Source of the DNA: Fusobacterium sp. FSA-380-WT-3A | GTDB taxonomy: Bacteria > Fusobacteriota > Fusobacteriia > Fusobacteriales > Fusobacteriaceae | DNA length: 64,000 nt | Assembly: GCF_012843705.1 (NCBI RefSeq) | Contig: NZ_JABAFQ010000002.1 | Coordinates: forward strand, 1 to 64,000 | Direction of reading: 5' to 3' | Shown here: positions 15,558 to 26,179 of the stretch, piece after piece | Layout of the letters: each line of letters opens with the position of its first letter | Position numbering within the stretch: position 1 is the first letter of the stretch | Translations under genes and position numbers: made by a program | The notes under the pieces: generated by a model | What the model saw: the letters and a program-made list of their open reading frames with translations, nothing else | What the model was told of the DNA's origin: nothing | The model's database searches: none

Positions 15558-17612
15558 TTATTTTTGAAAATTAATATATTTTAATGCTTGTTTTATAGTT
15601 TTTACTTTTAACATATTTTCTATAAAATTATAATTTGAAATTAATTCTATTAAATCTGTTAAAGCATTTAAATGCTCTTTATCATCTTTTGAAGAAAAAG
15701 ATAACAATATTTGTACCTTTCTATCTCCTGGAAAAATTACTGGTTTTTTCAAAACCACAAGCCCCATTCCTGTTTTTAATACACTTTCATCTTTTTGAGC
15801 ATGAGGAATAGCTATATTTTCTCCTATAACTATATATGAACCAAACCTTTTAACATTTTCTACCATAGAATCTATATACTTTTCTGTTGTAATTTTGTTA
15901 TCTACCAAAATTTGTCCAGAAATTTTTACAGCCTCTTCCCAATTCTCAGCTTCTTGATTTAATAAAATATTTTTTTCTTTTAAGAAATCTGAAATTTTAT
16001 ACTCATTTCCCTCTGTATCATTTATAAGTCTTTGTTCAAAATATATATTTAAACCTTTTATTAACTCTTCTCTATCTCTAATCTCACAATTTTCTTCTAT
16101 TATACTCATCAATTCAGAAAGCATATATCTTTTTCTTTGCTTTGATAATGAATATTTATCTATATTATTTATATCTTCTTGAGTCAAGATAGATTTTACT
16201 TTTACAACAGGGATATTGATATCATTTTCTATCTCTACTGTGCTTATTATTAAATCTACATTTTCTTTTTTTATAGTTTTTTCTAAAAGATGTCTTGGTA
16301 TTGTATCTACAATTTTTATTGTATATATCTCTTTAAGTTGTTGAACAAGTAGGCTCGAAGTTCCATATCCATAACCACATACAACTAAAACTTTTTTCAA
16401 ATTTTTACTTTTATATCTGTTTCTATCAATAGCAGATTTAAAATAGATAGCTAAAAAAGCAATTTCATCATTTGAAAATTCTAAGTTTGTATATTCCTCT
16501 ATCTCTTTTACAGCATTTTTAGTATTATAAAATATAGTTGGATAACTATTTAAAACTTCTAAATATATTGAGTTTTCTAATTTAATTTTATTTTTTAATC
16601 TATAGATTGTAGGTTTTATATGATTTAATATTCCTTCAAGTAACAATTTATCTTTAGATATGTCCACATCTATTTTTTTATTAAAATTATCTATAAATTT
16701 TTTTACCAAAATATCAATCTCTATCCAATTTCTATAATATGATTTATTAAAATTATAAGTATGACTTCCTAAAAAATAATCTGTTATTTGTAAAATTTCA
16801 TTTTCTTCCAAAATAATATCATAAGAAGATTCTAAAATACTTTTTGCTTTTAAAATAGTATCATACTCATCAGTTTCTTTTAAAAATTGTTTATTGGGAA
16901 TTTTTGTTAATAATTTTCCCTGTTTTATTCTTATTATAGCTATAATTAGATAAATAGCTATTATATTATAAGCCTCATCTGAAATTATTTTATCTAATAT
17001 TTTTTGAATATAATTAATGAAATTTTTTATAATATTTATATCTATACATTTTATATATTCTTCTACTATTGTTTCTTTTTTATTTTTAAATTCTGGATTA
17101 GAATAGAAAATAAAATTAGAATATTTACATAAAAATTTTAATTGTTGCTTTCTTATATCAATCTCTTCACCAGATAAAATTAAACCCTCTTGTTGAGAAA
17201 TTTTTAATTTTAAATTATTTTTTGACAATTCCTCTTTAATATCCCTTATATCATTTCTGATTGTAGTTCTACTTACATCTAAAATTTCACTAGCTTTTGT
17301 CAGATTTATTTTTTCATCAAATACACAAATAAAAGATAAATATTCTCTTCTTTCAGCTGTATCTAAATTACTTTCTTCTACTATTATTTGATTTTCAAGA
17401 AAAATTTTGTATTCTTCAAAATATATATTTCCACCAAACTCTCTTTTTAAAGGTTTCATCTTTATACTTTTTAAATAATCATCTATTTTTTCAAGTTCGT
17501 ACCTTATACTTCTTTCAGAAATTTCTAATTCAGTAGAAAGTTTTTTTATAGTTCCTTTTCCTTGATTGTTGCACAAGTTTCTAAGGATATTATTTCCCTT
17601 TGACCCTAACAC
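15558..17612 (-). CDS. PRD-containing transcriptional regulator (BglG/MtlR type) with EIIB and EIIA domains
   Basis: This 684-residue regulator has an N-terminal helix-turn-helix (about 18-50), a second HTH (about 103-125, 'LDVSRTTIRNDIRDI'), two PRD domains (about 185-400) and an EIIB-like domain with Cys412 in 'VLVVCGYGYGTSSLL'. It ends in an EIIA-2 domain with His604 in 'IAIPHAQKDES'. This is the layout of MtlR/LicR-type DNA-binding activators rather than RNA-binding antiterminators. Within PRD2, His331 ('NHIKPTIYRLKN') is kept, but the later position where these proteins usually have 'LHF' reads 'IYF'. The start is GTG at 17612, with GGAGG seven bases upstream. It is transcribed towards the PTS operon and separated from it by a terminator. 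It most likely activates that operon when its substrate drains phosphate. Confidence 0.88.
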   Translation of the reverse strand: MLGSKGNNILRNLCNNQGKGTIKKLSTELEISERSIRYELEKIDDYLKSIKMKPLKREFGGNIYFEEYKIFLENQIIVEESNLDTAERREYLSFICVFDEKINLTKASEILDVSRTTIRNDIRDIKEELSKNNLKLKISQQEGLILSGEEIDIRKQQLKFLCKYSNFIFYSNPEFKNKKETIVEEYIKCIDINIIKNFINYIQKILDKIISDEAYNIIAIYLIIAIIRIKQGKLLTKIPNKQFLKETDEYDTILKAKSILESSYDIILEENEILQITDYFLGSHTYNFNKSYYRNWIEIDILVKKFIDNFNKKIDVDISKDKLLLEGILNHIKPTIYRLKNKIKLENSIYLEVLNSYPTIFYNTKNAVKEIEEYTNLEFSNDEIAFLAIYFKSAIDRNRYKSKNLKKVLVVCGYGYGTSSLLVQQLKEIYTIKIVDTIPRHLLEKTIKKENVDLIISTVEIENDINIPVVKVKSILTQEDINNIDKYSLSKQRKRYMLSELMSIIEENCEIRDREELIKGLNIYFEQRLINDTEGNEYKISDFLKEKNILLNQEAENWEEAVKISGQILVDNKITTEKYIDSMVENVKRFGSYIVIGENIAIPHAQKDESVLKTGMGLVVLKKPVIFPGDRKVQILLSFSSKDDKEHLNALTDLIELISNYNFIENMLKVKTIKQALKYINFQK

Positions 17613-17657
17613 CTTTCAACCTCCTTTTTAGTATTTCTTACATTTTTAATAATTTTT

Positions 17658-17702
17658 TATGAAAAAATTTTGTAATTTCAATTTTACAATTTTTTTCATA
17701 AA
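17658..17702 (-). other. Long AT-rich inverted repeat between the metallophosphoesterase and PRD regulator genes
   Basis: Arms of about 18 bases (about 17658-17676 and 17684-17702, TTATGAAAAAATTTTGTAA type) are complementary with one length difference in the A run, around an 8-base loop. It starts 5 bp past the stop of the leftward metallophosphoesterase gene and ends 45 bp before the regulator GTG. It may be a terminator, an autoregulatory operator, or both. Confidence 0.55.
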
Positions 17703-17706
17703 TCTT

Positions 17707-18270
17707 TTATCTATTCTTTCTAAACTTTTCTAAATCTTTTTTTGATTCAATTACTACTAATTCTTTTACTTTTTCCCACTCTATAGGTGTATAATCAAGT
17801 CTTTCTGTGCTCACACAAATACTTCTTGTACTTACATCTCTATAAGTAGGGTTATTATGTACATGTCCAAAAACATTTACCCAAACTGTTCTTTCATTTA
17901 CAAACATTGGATGATGACTAATTATCCAAAACTCATCTTTAACTATTGGATATTTATATATATCAATATTTTCAGAAAAACTTTTCATTATTTTTATTAA
18001 TTCTTCTGTATCATGATTTCCCATTACAAGTTCTAAATTTTTAAAATTAAGTTTTGATAATATATCAAAAACATACTCTTTTTTATTTTCTTTAGGAAGA
18101 GCTAAAAAATCTCCTGCTACAATAACATCATCATCTTTTGATACTACACTATTCCATCTCTCTATCATAAAGTTATCCATTTCTTCTATTGAATCAAATG
18201 GTCTTCCTATTGCTCTTATTATAGATGCATCTCCAAAATGTGTATCAGCTATTACAAAAGTTTTTCCCAT
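17707..18270 (-). CDS. Metallophosphoesterase (calcineurin-like)
   Basis: This 187-residue protein has the two-metal phosphoesterase motifs in order: 'IADTHFGD' (D-x-H), 'VAGDF' (G-D), 'VMGNHD' (G-N-H-D), 'IISHHP' and 'VFGHVHNN' (G-H-x-H). Small proteins of this type occur as phage and bacterial phosphoesterases of unknown substrate. The N-terminal 'GDASIIRAIGRPFDSIEEMD' is typical of the group. ATG at 18270 follows AAGGAGA and a candidate TGA-TATAAT promoter lies about 60 bp upstream. It appears monocistronic. Confidence 0.88.
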   Translation of the reverse strand: MGKTFVIADTHFGDASIIRAIGRPFDSIEEMDNFMIERWNSVVSKDDDVIVAGDFLALPKENKKEYVFDILSKLNFKNLELVMGNHDTEELIKIMKSFSENIDIYKYPIVKDEFWIISHHPMFVNERTVWVNVFGHVHNNPTYRDVSTRSICVSTERLDYTPIEWEKVKELVVIESKKDLEKFRKNR

Positions 18271-18329
18271 ATTTTCTCCTTAAATAATTTTAATTAAGTG
18301 GATTATTTTTTAAATTGTACTTGATATCT

Positions 18330-18338
18330 ATTATATCA
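18330..18338 (-). promoter_or_regulatory. Extended -10 promoter for the metallophosphoesterase gene
   Basis: The minus strand reads TTA-TGA-TATAAT with a perfect -10 hexamer and TGn extension, 60 bp before the ATG at 18270. The same ATGATATAAT form recurs before rpsO, polA, the DEAD-box helicase and the repeat-protein gene. Confidence 0.5.
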
Positions 18339-18370
18339 TAAAATTTATTTTTTTAAAATTTTGTTATAAA

Positions 18371-18408
18371 AATATAAAAGGACTACTGTATAAATTTTAC
18401 AATAATCC
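18371..18408 (-). terminator. Terminator of the Cof-type phosphatase gene at 18420
   Basis: Eleven-base arms at 18380-18390 and 18398-18408 pair fully in minus-strand RNA with two G-U wobbles. In plus-strand RNA the same positions are A-C mismatches, so the element is oriented leftwards. A T-rich tail follows at 18371-18379. Confidence 0.65.
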
Positions 18409-18419
18409 CTAAATACTTC

Positions 18420-19199
18420 CTATAAATTAAAATATTTCTCTAAATATTTAGCCACTCCCTCTTCACTATTAGGTAAGGCCACATTTTTTATCTCTTTTTT
18501 CAATATTTCCTGTGCATTTTCCATTACTACAGGATAACCAACTTTTCTGAGCATATCCAAATCATTTTCCCCATCTCCAAAAGCCATAGTCTCTTCAATA
18601 GGAATATTTAAAATCTCTGTTATTATCTTTATTCCATTTCCTTTACTACAATTTTTTGGAACTATATCTATACATTTTGGGTCTGAAATAGTTATCTCTA
18701 CATCTTTTTCATATTTTTCTCTTAATATTTTGTTAATAGAAATTATTGTCTCTTCATCTTCTGTTATGATTATTTTATTAAGAGGAGGTGTATCCTCTAT
18801 TTTTTCTAAAACATTTCTTTTAAAAGTTTTTCTTCTATTTGTATAATCTTCTGGGTCATCTTTATGATGATAAAAATTTTCATTATAAAAAGAACTAAAA
18901 AATAATCCATTTTCTCTTATTGTTTTTAATATTTTAATTGATAATTCTTTTGGGATTACTTGCTCATATATACAGTTTCCCTCTTTATCAAAAATAGTTG
19001 CTCCATTATTACAAATTAAATACACATCTCTTTGTAATTTATTTAATAAAAAATCTACCCCTTGTTTTCCTCTTCCTGAAGCTACAGCAAATTCTATATT
19101 TTTATCAATTAATTTTTGTATTGTTTCTACTGTGTAATCTCCAACTTCATTTAATTTATAAAAAAGTGTTCCATCTAAGTCTGATACGACTAATTTCAT
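18420..19199 (-). CDS. Cof-type HAD-IIB family phosphatase (second copy)
   Basis: This 259-residue paralogue of the enzyme at 9201-10007 has 'LVVSDLDGTLFYK' at the N-terminus, 'FAVASGRGKQG', a C2B cap, and 'SKGNGIKIITEIL...TMAFGDGENDLDMLRKVGYPVVMENA'. It probably dephosphorylates a small phosphorylated metabolite. The ATG at 19199 is preferred over an in-frame TTG four codons upstream, because GGGAGG has the normal spacing only to the ATG. It lies 29 bp after the MATE transporter gene and may be cotranscribed with it. It is followed by a terminator. Confidence 0.85.
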   Translation of the reverse strand: MKLVVSDLDGTLFYKLNEVGDYTVETIQKLIDKNIEFAVASGRGKQGVDFLLNKLQRDVYLICNNGATIFDKEGNCIYEQVIPKELSIKILKTIRENGLFFSSFYNENFYHHKDDPEDYTNRRKTFKRNVLEKIEDTPPLNKIIITEDEETIISINKILREKYEKDVEITISDPKCIDIVPKNCSKGNGIKIITEILNIPIEETMAFGDGENDLDMLRKVGYPVVMENAQEILKKEIKNVALPNSEEGVAKYLEKYFNL

Positions 19200-19228
19200 T
19201 TTTCCTCCCAAAGTTTTTATTATACTCT

Positions 19229-20587
19229 CTATTTTTCTTGATTTTTCATAAGCTCTCTCACATGTTTTATCTCCTTACTTACTACTATAGCTGCTGTTAT
19301 GGCTGCTATTGTGTCAGAGATTGGAAAACTTCTAAGAACTCCCATTACTCCCCATTTAAGAGGTAATATATAAGTTAATGGGATTGTAAGAATTAAAAGT
19401 CTTAAAGTTATAAGTTTTGTTGTGACCATTCCTTTTCCTACTGCTTGAAAATAATTTGCACAAGAAAGATAAATGGCTGTACTCATCATCATTCCCAAAT
19501 GAATAGGTATAGCTTTTGCTGTATATTCAATAAGTTCAGAATCATTTTTTACAAAAAATCCAGCTATTTCTCTAGCATGATATCTTATAAGAAAAACTAA
19601 AAATATTGCTAAAAATATAGACATTCCTAAAGAATAAGTAAAAGTTTTTAAAACTCTTTTATAATTTTTTGCTCCCCAATTATATGAAAGTATTGGTTGT
19701 CTTCCTTGATTTAATCCCAAATAACTTGTATTTAAAAAGTTTCTAACTATTGTCATTATACCCATACCAGCAATAGCCAAATCTCCACCATATTTTATAA
19801 GTCTTGTATTTAGAGCATAAGCATAAACTCCATTTAAAGATTGATTAAAAAATCCTGAAACTCCAACAGACATTATCTCTTTAATAGTTTTTATATCTCC
19901 TTTTATATGTTTAAGTTCCAATCTTAAAAGTTTTCCTCTTAAAAAATATATTATTAAAAATATTCCTGGAATTACATTGGAAATTGTTGTGGCCAAAGCT
20001 GCCCCTTTCATTCCATATGATAATTTTACAACCCACAAATAATCTAATCCCATATTACTTATAGCTGAAATAAAATTTGTCATCATTGAAAGAATTGGAC
20101 GTCCATCAGTCCTTAAAAAAGCACTGAAAGCTAAAATAAGAATTTGAAAAGTCATTGAAGGAAAAAAATATTTACAATAATCCATTGTATATTCAATAGT
20201 ATTTTCTGTTGCTCCTAAAAATAAAACTATTTCTTTCATAAATATGGTTCCAAAGCTTGTAAAAAATAATCCTATTACCAAAAGACAGAAAAAGGATACT
20301 CCTAAAATTTTTCTAGCATTATCTATCTCTTGTTTCCCAAGATAAATTCCAGACAAAGCTCCTCCTCCTATGGCAAATAATGTCCCACAGGCATTTAATA
20401 ACATTATTAAAGGAAATATAGTAGCTATGGCTCCTATTCCATTTCTTCCTACAGCTTGTCCTATATAATATCTATCTGTTACATTATATATAATGGTGAT
20501 AAGACTAGCAAAGGTAGCTGGTACTGAAAATTTTATAAGAAGTTTTATTATATTCCCTTCTCTAAATTCTAACTCCTGTTTAGTCAT
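19229..20587 (-). CDS. MATE-family multidrug efflux transporter
   Basis: This 452-residue protein has about twelve membrane segments and MATE features: 'LLIKFSVPATFASLITIIYNVTDRYYIGQAVG' at the start, 'GGGALSGIYLGKQE', and the second repeat beginning 'GDIKTIKEIMSVGVSGFFNQSLNGVYAYALN' with 'NQGRQPILSYNWGAKNYKRV'. MATE proteins export cationic drugs or metabolites using Na+ or H+ gradients, and the substrate cannot be deduced. ATG at 20587 follows GGGAGG, with a candidate TGT-TATAAT -10 (20620-20625) upstream. Confidence 0.9.
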   Translation of the reverse strand: MTKQELEFREGNIIKLLIKFSVPATFASLITIIYNVTDRYYIGQAVGRNGIGAIATIFPLIMLLNACGTLFAIGGGALSGIYLGKQEIDNARKILGVSFFCLLVIGLFFTSFGTIFMKEIVLFLGATENTIEYTMDYCKYFFPSMTFQILILAFSAFLRTDGRPILSMMTNFISAISNMGLDYLWVVKLSYGMKGAALATTISNVIPGIFLIIYFLRGKLLRLELKHIKGDIKTIKEIMSVGVSGFFNQSLNGVYAYALNTRLIKYGGDLAIAGMGIMTIVRNFLNTSYLGLNQGRQPILSYNWGAKNYKRVLKTFTYSLGMSIFLAIFLVFLIRYHAREIAGFFVKNDSELIEYTAKAIPIHLGMMMSTAIYLSCANYFQAVGKGMVTTKLITLRLLILTIPLTYILPLKWGVMGVLRSFPISDTIAAITAAIVVSKEIKHVRELMKNQEK

Positions 20588-20693
20588 ATTTTCCTCCCTA
20601 TTCTTTTCCCATTACTATTATTATAACATACTAAAAAATATCCCACAATAAAAAGAATAAGATAAATAAAATTTTCATCTTTATAAAAATATG

Positions 20694-20733
20694 AAAAGAG
20701 AGGATATCCTCTCTCTGATATCCCCTCTTTTTT
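20694..20733 (-). terminator. Terminator of the small secreted protein gene
   Basis: The stem pairs 20698-20708 with 20717-20727 (GATATC plus flanking CTC/GAG) around an 8-base loop, followed by TTTT on the minus strand. Confidence 0.7.
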
Positions 20734-20740
20734 AGATATT

Positions 20741-21115
20741 TTAATAAACTTTAGAATGTAATAATACATCTTTATCTTCTAAATCTTTTTCAAGAATTAA
20801 ATTTACTTCCACTTTATTATTGATATCTAACATCTCTCTTATATCATCAGCTATATTTTGAGCTATTTTTTCATAAGATTTTTTATCAAATTTTTCCCAT
20901 CCACCATCACCTGTGAAAGTTTCCATCTCCATTTTTACATATATTTTCTTTCCAAAATTTCCCACTTCAAAATCTTCTATCTCAAGTTTATTATTTTTCT
21001 TATCAACTAACTCTTGATATTTTAATTCTAATTTATCTTCTACATAATCATACATATCGTCAGCAAAACTCACCATTGTTAAACTTAAAAATATTCCTAA
21101 TAATAATTTTTTCAT
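20741..21115 (-). CDS. Small secreted protein of unknown function
   Basis: This 124-residue protein has a clear signal peptide ('MKKLLLGIFLSLTMVSFADD', cleavage probably after SFA). The acidic mature part 'DMYDYVEDKLELKYQEL...VKMEMETFTGDGGWEKFDKKSYEKIAQNIADDIREML' looks like a two-layer α/β domain. I do not recognise the family. It lies 92 bp downstream of the histidine kinase gene and in the same direction, and ends at its own terminator. It may be a periplasmic partner or target of that two-component system, though the gap is large enough for a separate promoter. ATG at 21115 after a GGAGG site. Confidence 0.7.
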   Translation of the reverse strand: MKKLLLGIFLSLTMVSFADDMYDYVEDKLELKYQELVDKKNNKLEIEDFEVGNFGKKIYVKMEMETFTGDGGWEKFDKKSYEKIAQNIADDIREMLDINNKVEVNLILEKDLEDKDVLLHSKVY

Positions 21116-21207
21116 AATCTATTACCTCCATAATTTTTATTTATTTTTCTTTTGTAACATAATTATAATATAGAAATATTAAAGAAAGATTAAAAAATTT
21201 TATTTTT

Positions 21208-22539
21208 TTAAATTTTTTTAAAAAATAATTTAAATGTGCTTCCAACTCCCTTTATGCTTTCTACTTCTACATATCCTCTATGCTTTTCTACTATCCATTT
21301 CACCATTGGAAGTCCAAGTCCCATACTTCCCTTATTATTTCTTGATTCATCTTCTTGATAAAATCTATTCCAAATTTTTTCTATATTCTCTTTTTTTATT
21401 CCTATTCCATTATCTTCAAACTCTATTTTAAAATATTCTTGATTTTCTAATAATTTTATTTTTATATATCCATTTTCTTTTCCATAATTTATTCCATTTT
21501 GAATTATATTTTGTATTGCTCTTATAAATAAAATTTTATCAATATTTTGAAAATTATTTTTTAAATTATTTTCGATTTTTAAAGAAATATTTTTTTCTTT
21601 TGCTTCTAATTCATTATCCTTTTTTAATTCTTCTAGTATTTTTAAAATATCTATTTTTTCCAAATTTAATTTTAAATTTTCTCTATCCATTCTTGTAAAA
21701 AGTAATAATTGATTTATAAGTCCAGACATCTTTTTCACCTGTCTATTTATAACTTCCATAGATTCCCTTGCTTCTTCTAAACTTTCACCATGCTCTAATA
21801 TATATTCACTTTCAGCTAATATTACAGATATTGGTGTTCTTAATTCATGAGAAGCATCTGAAGTAAACTGTTTTTCTTTTAAAAAACTTTTCTCCAATTT
21901 TTCTAACATATCATCTATTGTATTAGCCAATTTTGAAATCTCATCTTTTCCATCTGATAATCCAATTCTAAGAGAAAGTTCATTATTTTCTGAAATATTT
22001 TGAGCAGTTTCTTGAATTTTCTTAACAGGATAAAAGGCTTTTTTAGTAATAAAATATCCTATATATGTAGAAATAATAACTAAAAATGGTAAGAAAATAA
22101 AAGCTCCTATTAAAATTTTTTGAGTTAGATTATTTATCTCTATGTCTGAAATTACCCCTCTTACCCAATAAGTTTCATCTGTTGATAATTTTATTTCCCT
22201 ATCATAATAATAAAATTTATTCTCTAATTTTTCTACTGTTCCATTTTTTAAGGGAATATTTATGGGAAAATCATGGGGGATACTTCCATTTATATATTTT
22301 CCATCTTTATTATAGATTATTACAAAAACTCCATCATCAAAAAAATCAAAATTTTCTTTTTCTTCTATATCCTCTACAACTTCTTCTACTACTTCCATAA
22401 GTTGATTTTTTTGATTACTCAATAAAGTCATATCTGTAAATTCTACCAAAATTCCCAATATTATACTTACTATTCCTACCATAAAAAAAGTATACCACAA
22501 AGTTATTTTGGTTTTTATACTTAAATTTATTTTTTTCAT
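21208..22539 (-). CDS. Sensor histidine kinase with HAMP domain
   Basis: This 443-residue kinase has a first membrane helix at about 12-34, an extracytoplasmic loop of about 110 residues, a second helix at about 142-164 and a HAMP linker. The phospho-acceptor His231 lies in 'FTSDASHELRTPISVI'. The ATP-binding domain shows 'IIQNGINYGKENG' (N box), 'FEDNGIGIKKENIEKIWNRFYQEDESRN' (G1/F box) and 'GLGLPMVKWIVEKHRG' (G2). The ATG at 22539 directly abuts the TAG of the response regulator gene, so the two are translationally coupled. The layout resembles ArlS/CusS-type sensors. The signal is unknown. Confidence 0.92.
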   Translation of the reverse strand: MKKINLSIKTKITLWYTFFMVGIVSIILGILVEFTDMTLLSNQKNQLMEVVEEVVEDIEEKENFDFFDDGVFVIIYNKDGKYINGSIPHDFPINIPLKNGTVEKLENKFYYYDREIKLSTDETYWVRGVISDIEINNLTQKILIGAFIFLPFLVIISTYIGYFITKKAFYPVKKIQETAQNISENNELSLRIGLSDGKDEISKLANTIDDMLEKLEKSFLKEKQFTSDASHELRTPISVILAESEYILEHGESLEEARESMEVINRQVKKMSGLINQLLLFTRMDRENLKLNLEKIDILKILEELKKDNELEAKEKNISLKIENNLKNNFQNIDKILFIRAIQNIIQNGINYGKENGYIKIKLLENQEYFKIEFEDNGIGIKKENIEKIWNRFYQEDESRNNKGSMGLGLPMVKWIVEKHRGYVEVESIKGVGSTFKLFFKKI

Positions 22540-23217
22540 CTATAACTCCTTATCCTTTATTACATACCCTACCCCTCTTACTGTATGTATAAGTTTTGTT
22601 TCAAAATCTTTATCTATCTTTACTCTCAAATATCTAATATAGACATCTATCATATTTGAAGCCCCTTGATAATCATAATTCCAAATATGTTCTTCTAATT
22701 TTTCTCTACTTAAAACAATCCCTACATTTTGCATCATATATTCCAATATAGAAAATTCTTTTGAAGATAATTCTATCTCTTTATCTCCTCTTTTTACTAT
22801 GTGAGTATTAATATTTAATACTAAATCAGCTACCTTTAATTCATTGATTATATTTCCATGTTTTCTTCTAATAAGAACTCTTATTCTTGCCATAAGTTCT
22901 TCAAAATAAAAAGGTTTTACAAGATAATCATCAGCTCCTAAATCTAATCCAATAACTTTATCTTCTATTGTATCTTTAGCTGTCAAAAAAAGTACAGGAG
23001 TATTGTTTTTATTTTCTCTCATCTCTTTTAATACTTCATATCCATTTTTCTTTGGCATCATTATATCCATAATAATAATATCATAGTTAGTTCCATTTAT
23101 ATAATCAAAAGCTTCCTCTCCATCATAACAACAGTCTACACTATATCCCTCTACTTTTAATTTTTTACATATTATTCTATTCAAATCTTTTTCATCTTCA
23201 ACTACTAATATTCTCAT
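22540..23217 (-). CDS. OmpR/PhoB-family response regulator
   Basis: This 225-residue protein has a receiver domain with acidic residues near 'VVEDEKD', phospho-acceptor Asp51 in 'IIIMDIMMPKKNG', and conserved Thr and Lys in 'FLTAKD' and 'YLVKPF'. A C-terminal winged helix follows with 'LSSKEFSILEYMMQN' and 'VDVYIRYLRVKIDKDF'-like segments ending 'LIHTVRGVGYVIKD'. It is transcribed ahead of its partner kinase with no gap. ATG at 23217 after AGGAGGG. Targets are unknown, and the small secreted protein gene downstream is one candidate. Confidence 0.93.
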   Translation of the reverse strand: MRILVVEDEKDLNRIICKKLKVEGYSVDCCYDGEEAFDYINGTNYDIIIMDIMMPKKNGYEVLKEMRENKNNTPVLFLTAKDTIEDKVIGLDLGADDYLVKPFYFEELMARIRVLIRRKHGNIINELKVADLVLNINTHIVKRGDKEIELSSKEFSILEYMMQNVGIVLSREKLEEHIWNYDYQGASNMIDVYIRYLRVKIDKDFETKLIHTVRGVGYVIKDKEL

Positions 23218-23306
23218 ATTCCCTCCTATTAGAACTCCCTATTATATTTTACTACACAAAAATTAAAAAAACATTAAATTTTTGTAAATAAAAAATAATA
23301 TAATAA

Positions 23307-23335
23307 AAAAGCAAGAGAATAATCTCTTGCTTTTA
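23307..23335 (-). terminator. Terminator of the aldolase gene
   Basis: Perfect arms GCAAGAGA (23311-23318) and complement (23323-23330), flanked by A and T runs, directly after the aldolase stop codon. It could work in both directions. Confidence 0.85.
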
Positions 23336-23354
23336 ATTTCTTTTAGTATAAGAA

Positions 23355-24344
23355 CTATTTAACTTCTACAGTTGCTTTTTTATATTTTCCTTCAGAACCA
23401 AATACATCAACTATTTTAGTTTTGTAGTAAGCTTTCATTTCAGCTTTAGCAGGTCCTAAGTATTTTCTTAAGTCAAATTCTCCTGGTTTAGTGAATAAAG
23501 CTTTTCTTAATCCACCTGTGAAAGCTAATCTTCCATCAGTATCAACATTTATTTTTGCTACAGCTGATTGAGTAGCTTTTCTTAATTCAGAATCAGGAAT
23601 TCCTATAGCATCTTTTATAGTTCCTCCATATTCTTTTATCATTTCAACATATTGTCCTGGAACTGCAGAAGAACCATGTAATACGATTGGGAATCCAGGA
23701 ATTCTTCTTTCGATTTCAGCTAATATGTCAAGTCTTAATTTAGGGTCATCTCCTGGTTTGAATTTGTGAGCTCCATGAGAAGTTCCAATAGCGATTGCTA
23801 ATGAATCAACTCCTGAACCTTTTACAAATGCTTCAACTTCATCAGGATTTGTATAGATATGTTCTTCAGCATGAACATCATCTTCTATTCCAGCAAGTAC
23901 TCCTAATTCTGCTTCTACTGTTACATCAAATTGATGAGCATATTCAACAACTTTTTTAGCTTCAGCTACGTTTTCATCAAATGGTAAGTGAGAACCATCT
24001 ATCATAACTGATGAGAATCCAGAGTCGATACATTTTTTAGCAGTTTCAAAGTTTGGACCATGGTCTAAGTGTAAAGCTACAGGAATATCTGAACCAGATA
24101 ATCTTACATAATCAACAGCAGCCTTTGCTAACATTGGAACCATGTATGTTCCCATATATTCCATAGCTCCTTTTGAACATTGTAATATTACAGGTGAACC
24201 CATTTCAGCACAAGCTTCAATAATAGCCATCATTTGTTCCATGTTATTGAAGTTGAAAGCTGGTACTGCATATTTACCTTCATTAGCTTTTCTAAACATT
24301 TCTCTTGTGTTTGAAAGCCCTAAATCTTTATAATTGTAAGACAT
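23355..24344 (-). CDS. fba: Class II fructose-1,6-bisphosphate aldolase
   Basis: This 329-residue enzyme has class II aldolase signatures: 'VPAFNFNNMEQ', zinc-ligand region 'VALHLDHGPNFETA', 'SVMIDGSHLPFDEN', 'VEAELG', 'LAIAIGTSHGAHKF', 'FPIVLHGSSAVP' and 'KINVDTDGRLA'. It cleaves fructose 1,6-bisphosphate into dihydroxyacetone phosphate and glyceraldehyde 3-phosphate in glycolysis. ATG at 24344 follows GGAGGA. The better codon choice and smoother AT content than in its neighbours suit a highly expressed gene. It is monocistronic, with a good promoter and a terminator. The related tagatose-bisphosphate aldolase is less likely given the solitary context. Confidence 0.93.
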   Translation of the reverse strand: MSYNYKDLGLSNTREMFRKANEGKYAVPAFNFNNMEQMMAIIEACAEMGSPVILQCSKGAMEYMGTYMVPMLAKAAVDYVRLSGSDIPVALHLDHGPNFETAKKCIDSGFSSVMIDGSHLPFDENVAEAKKVVEYAHQFDVTVEAELGVLAGIEDDVHAEEHIYTNPDEVEAFVKGSGVDSLAIAIGTSHGAHKFKPGDDPKLRLDILAEIERRIPGFPIVLHGSSAVPGQYVEMIKEYGGTIKDAIGIPDSELRKATQSAVAKINVDTDGRLAFTGGLRKALFTKPGEFDLRKYLGPAKAEMKAYYKTKIVDVFGSEGKYKKATVEVK

Positions 24345-24377
24345 TTACCATTCCTCCTTAATTTTTGTTTATGTCTA

Positions 24378-24406
24378 ATTTTATCAAATGTAGACTATAA
24401 AATCAA
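24378..24406 (-). promoter_or_regulatory. Promoter of fba
   Basis: Minus-strand TTGATT (24401-24406), 17-bp spacer, TAAAAT (24378-24383), 34 bp before the ATG. Confidence 0.65.
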
Positions 24407-24408
24407 TA

Positions 24409-26158
<1,750 letters not shown>

Positions 26159-26179
26159 TTAAATAAATTTATTTGTTTT

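Noticed and set aside
15558-17612. RNA-binding antiterminator of BglG/SacY type
   Set aside because: The N-terminus has DNA-binding HTH domains instead of a CAT RNA-binding domain, and EIIB/EIIA domains follow, as in MtlR/LicR activators.
20584-20769. Possible 61-codon leftward gene overlapping the MATE gene start
   Set aside because: It runs through the secreted-protein terminator hairpin and the last codons of that gene, and has no ribosome site. It is a by-product of AT-rich DNA.
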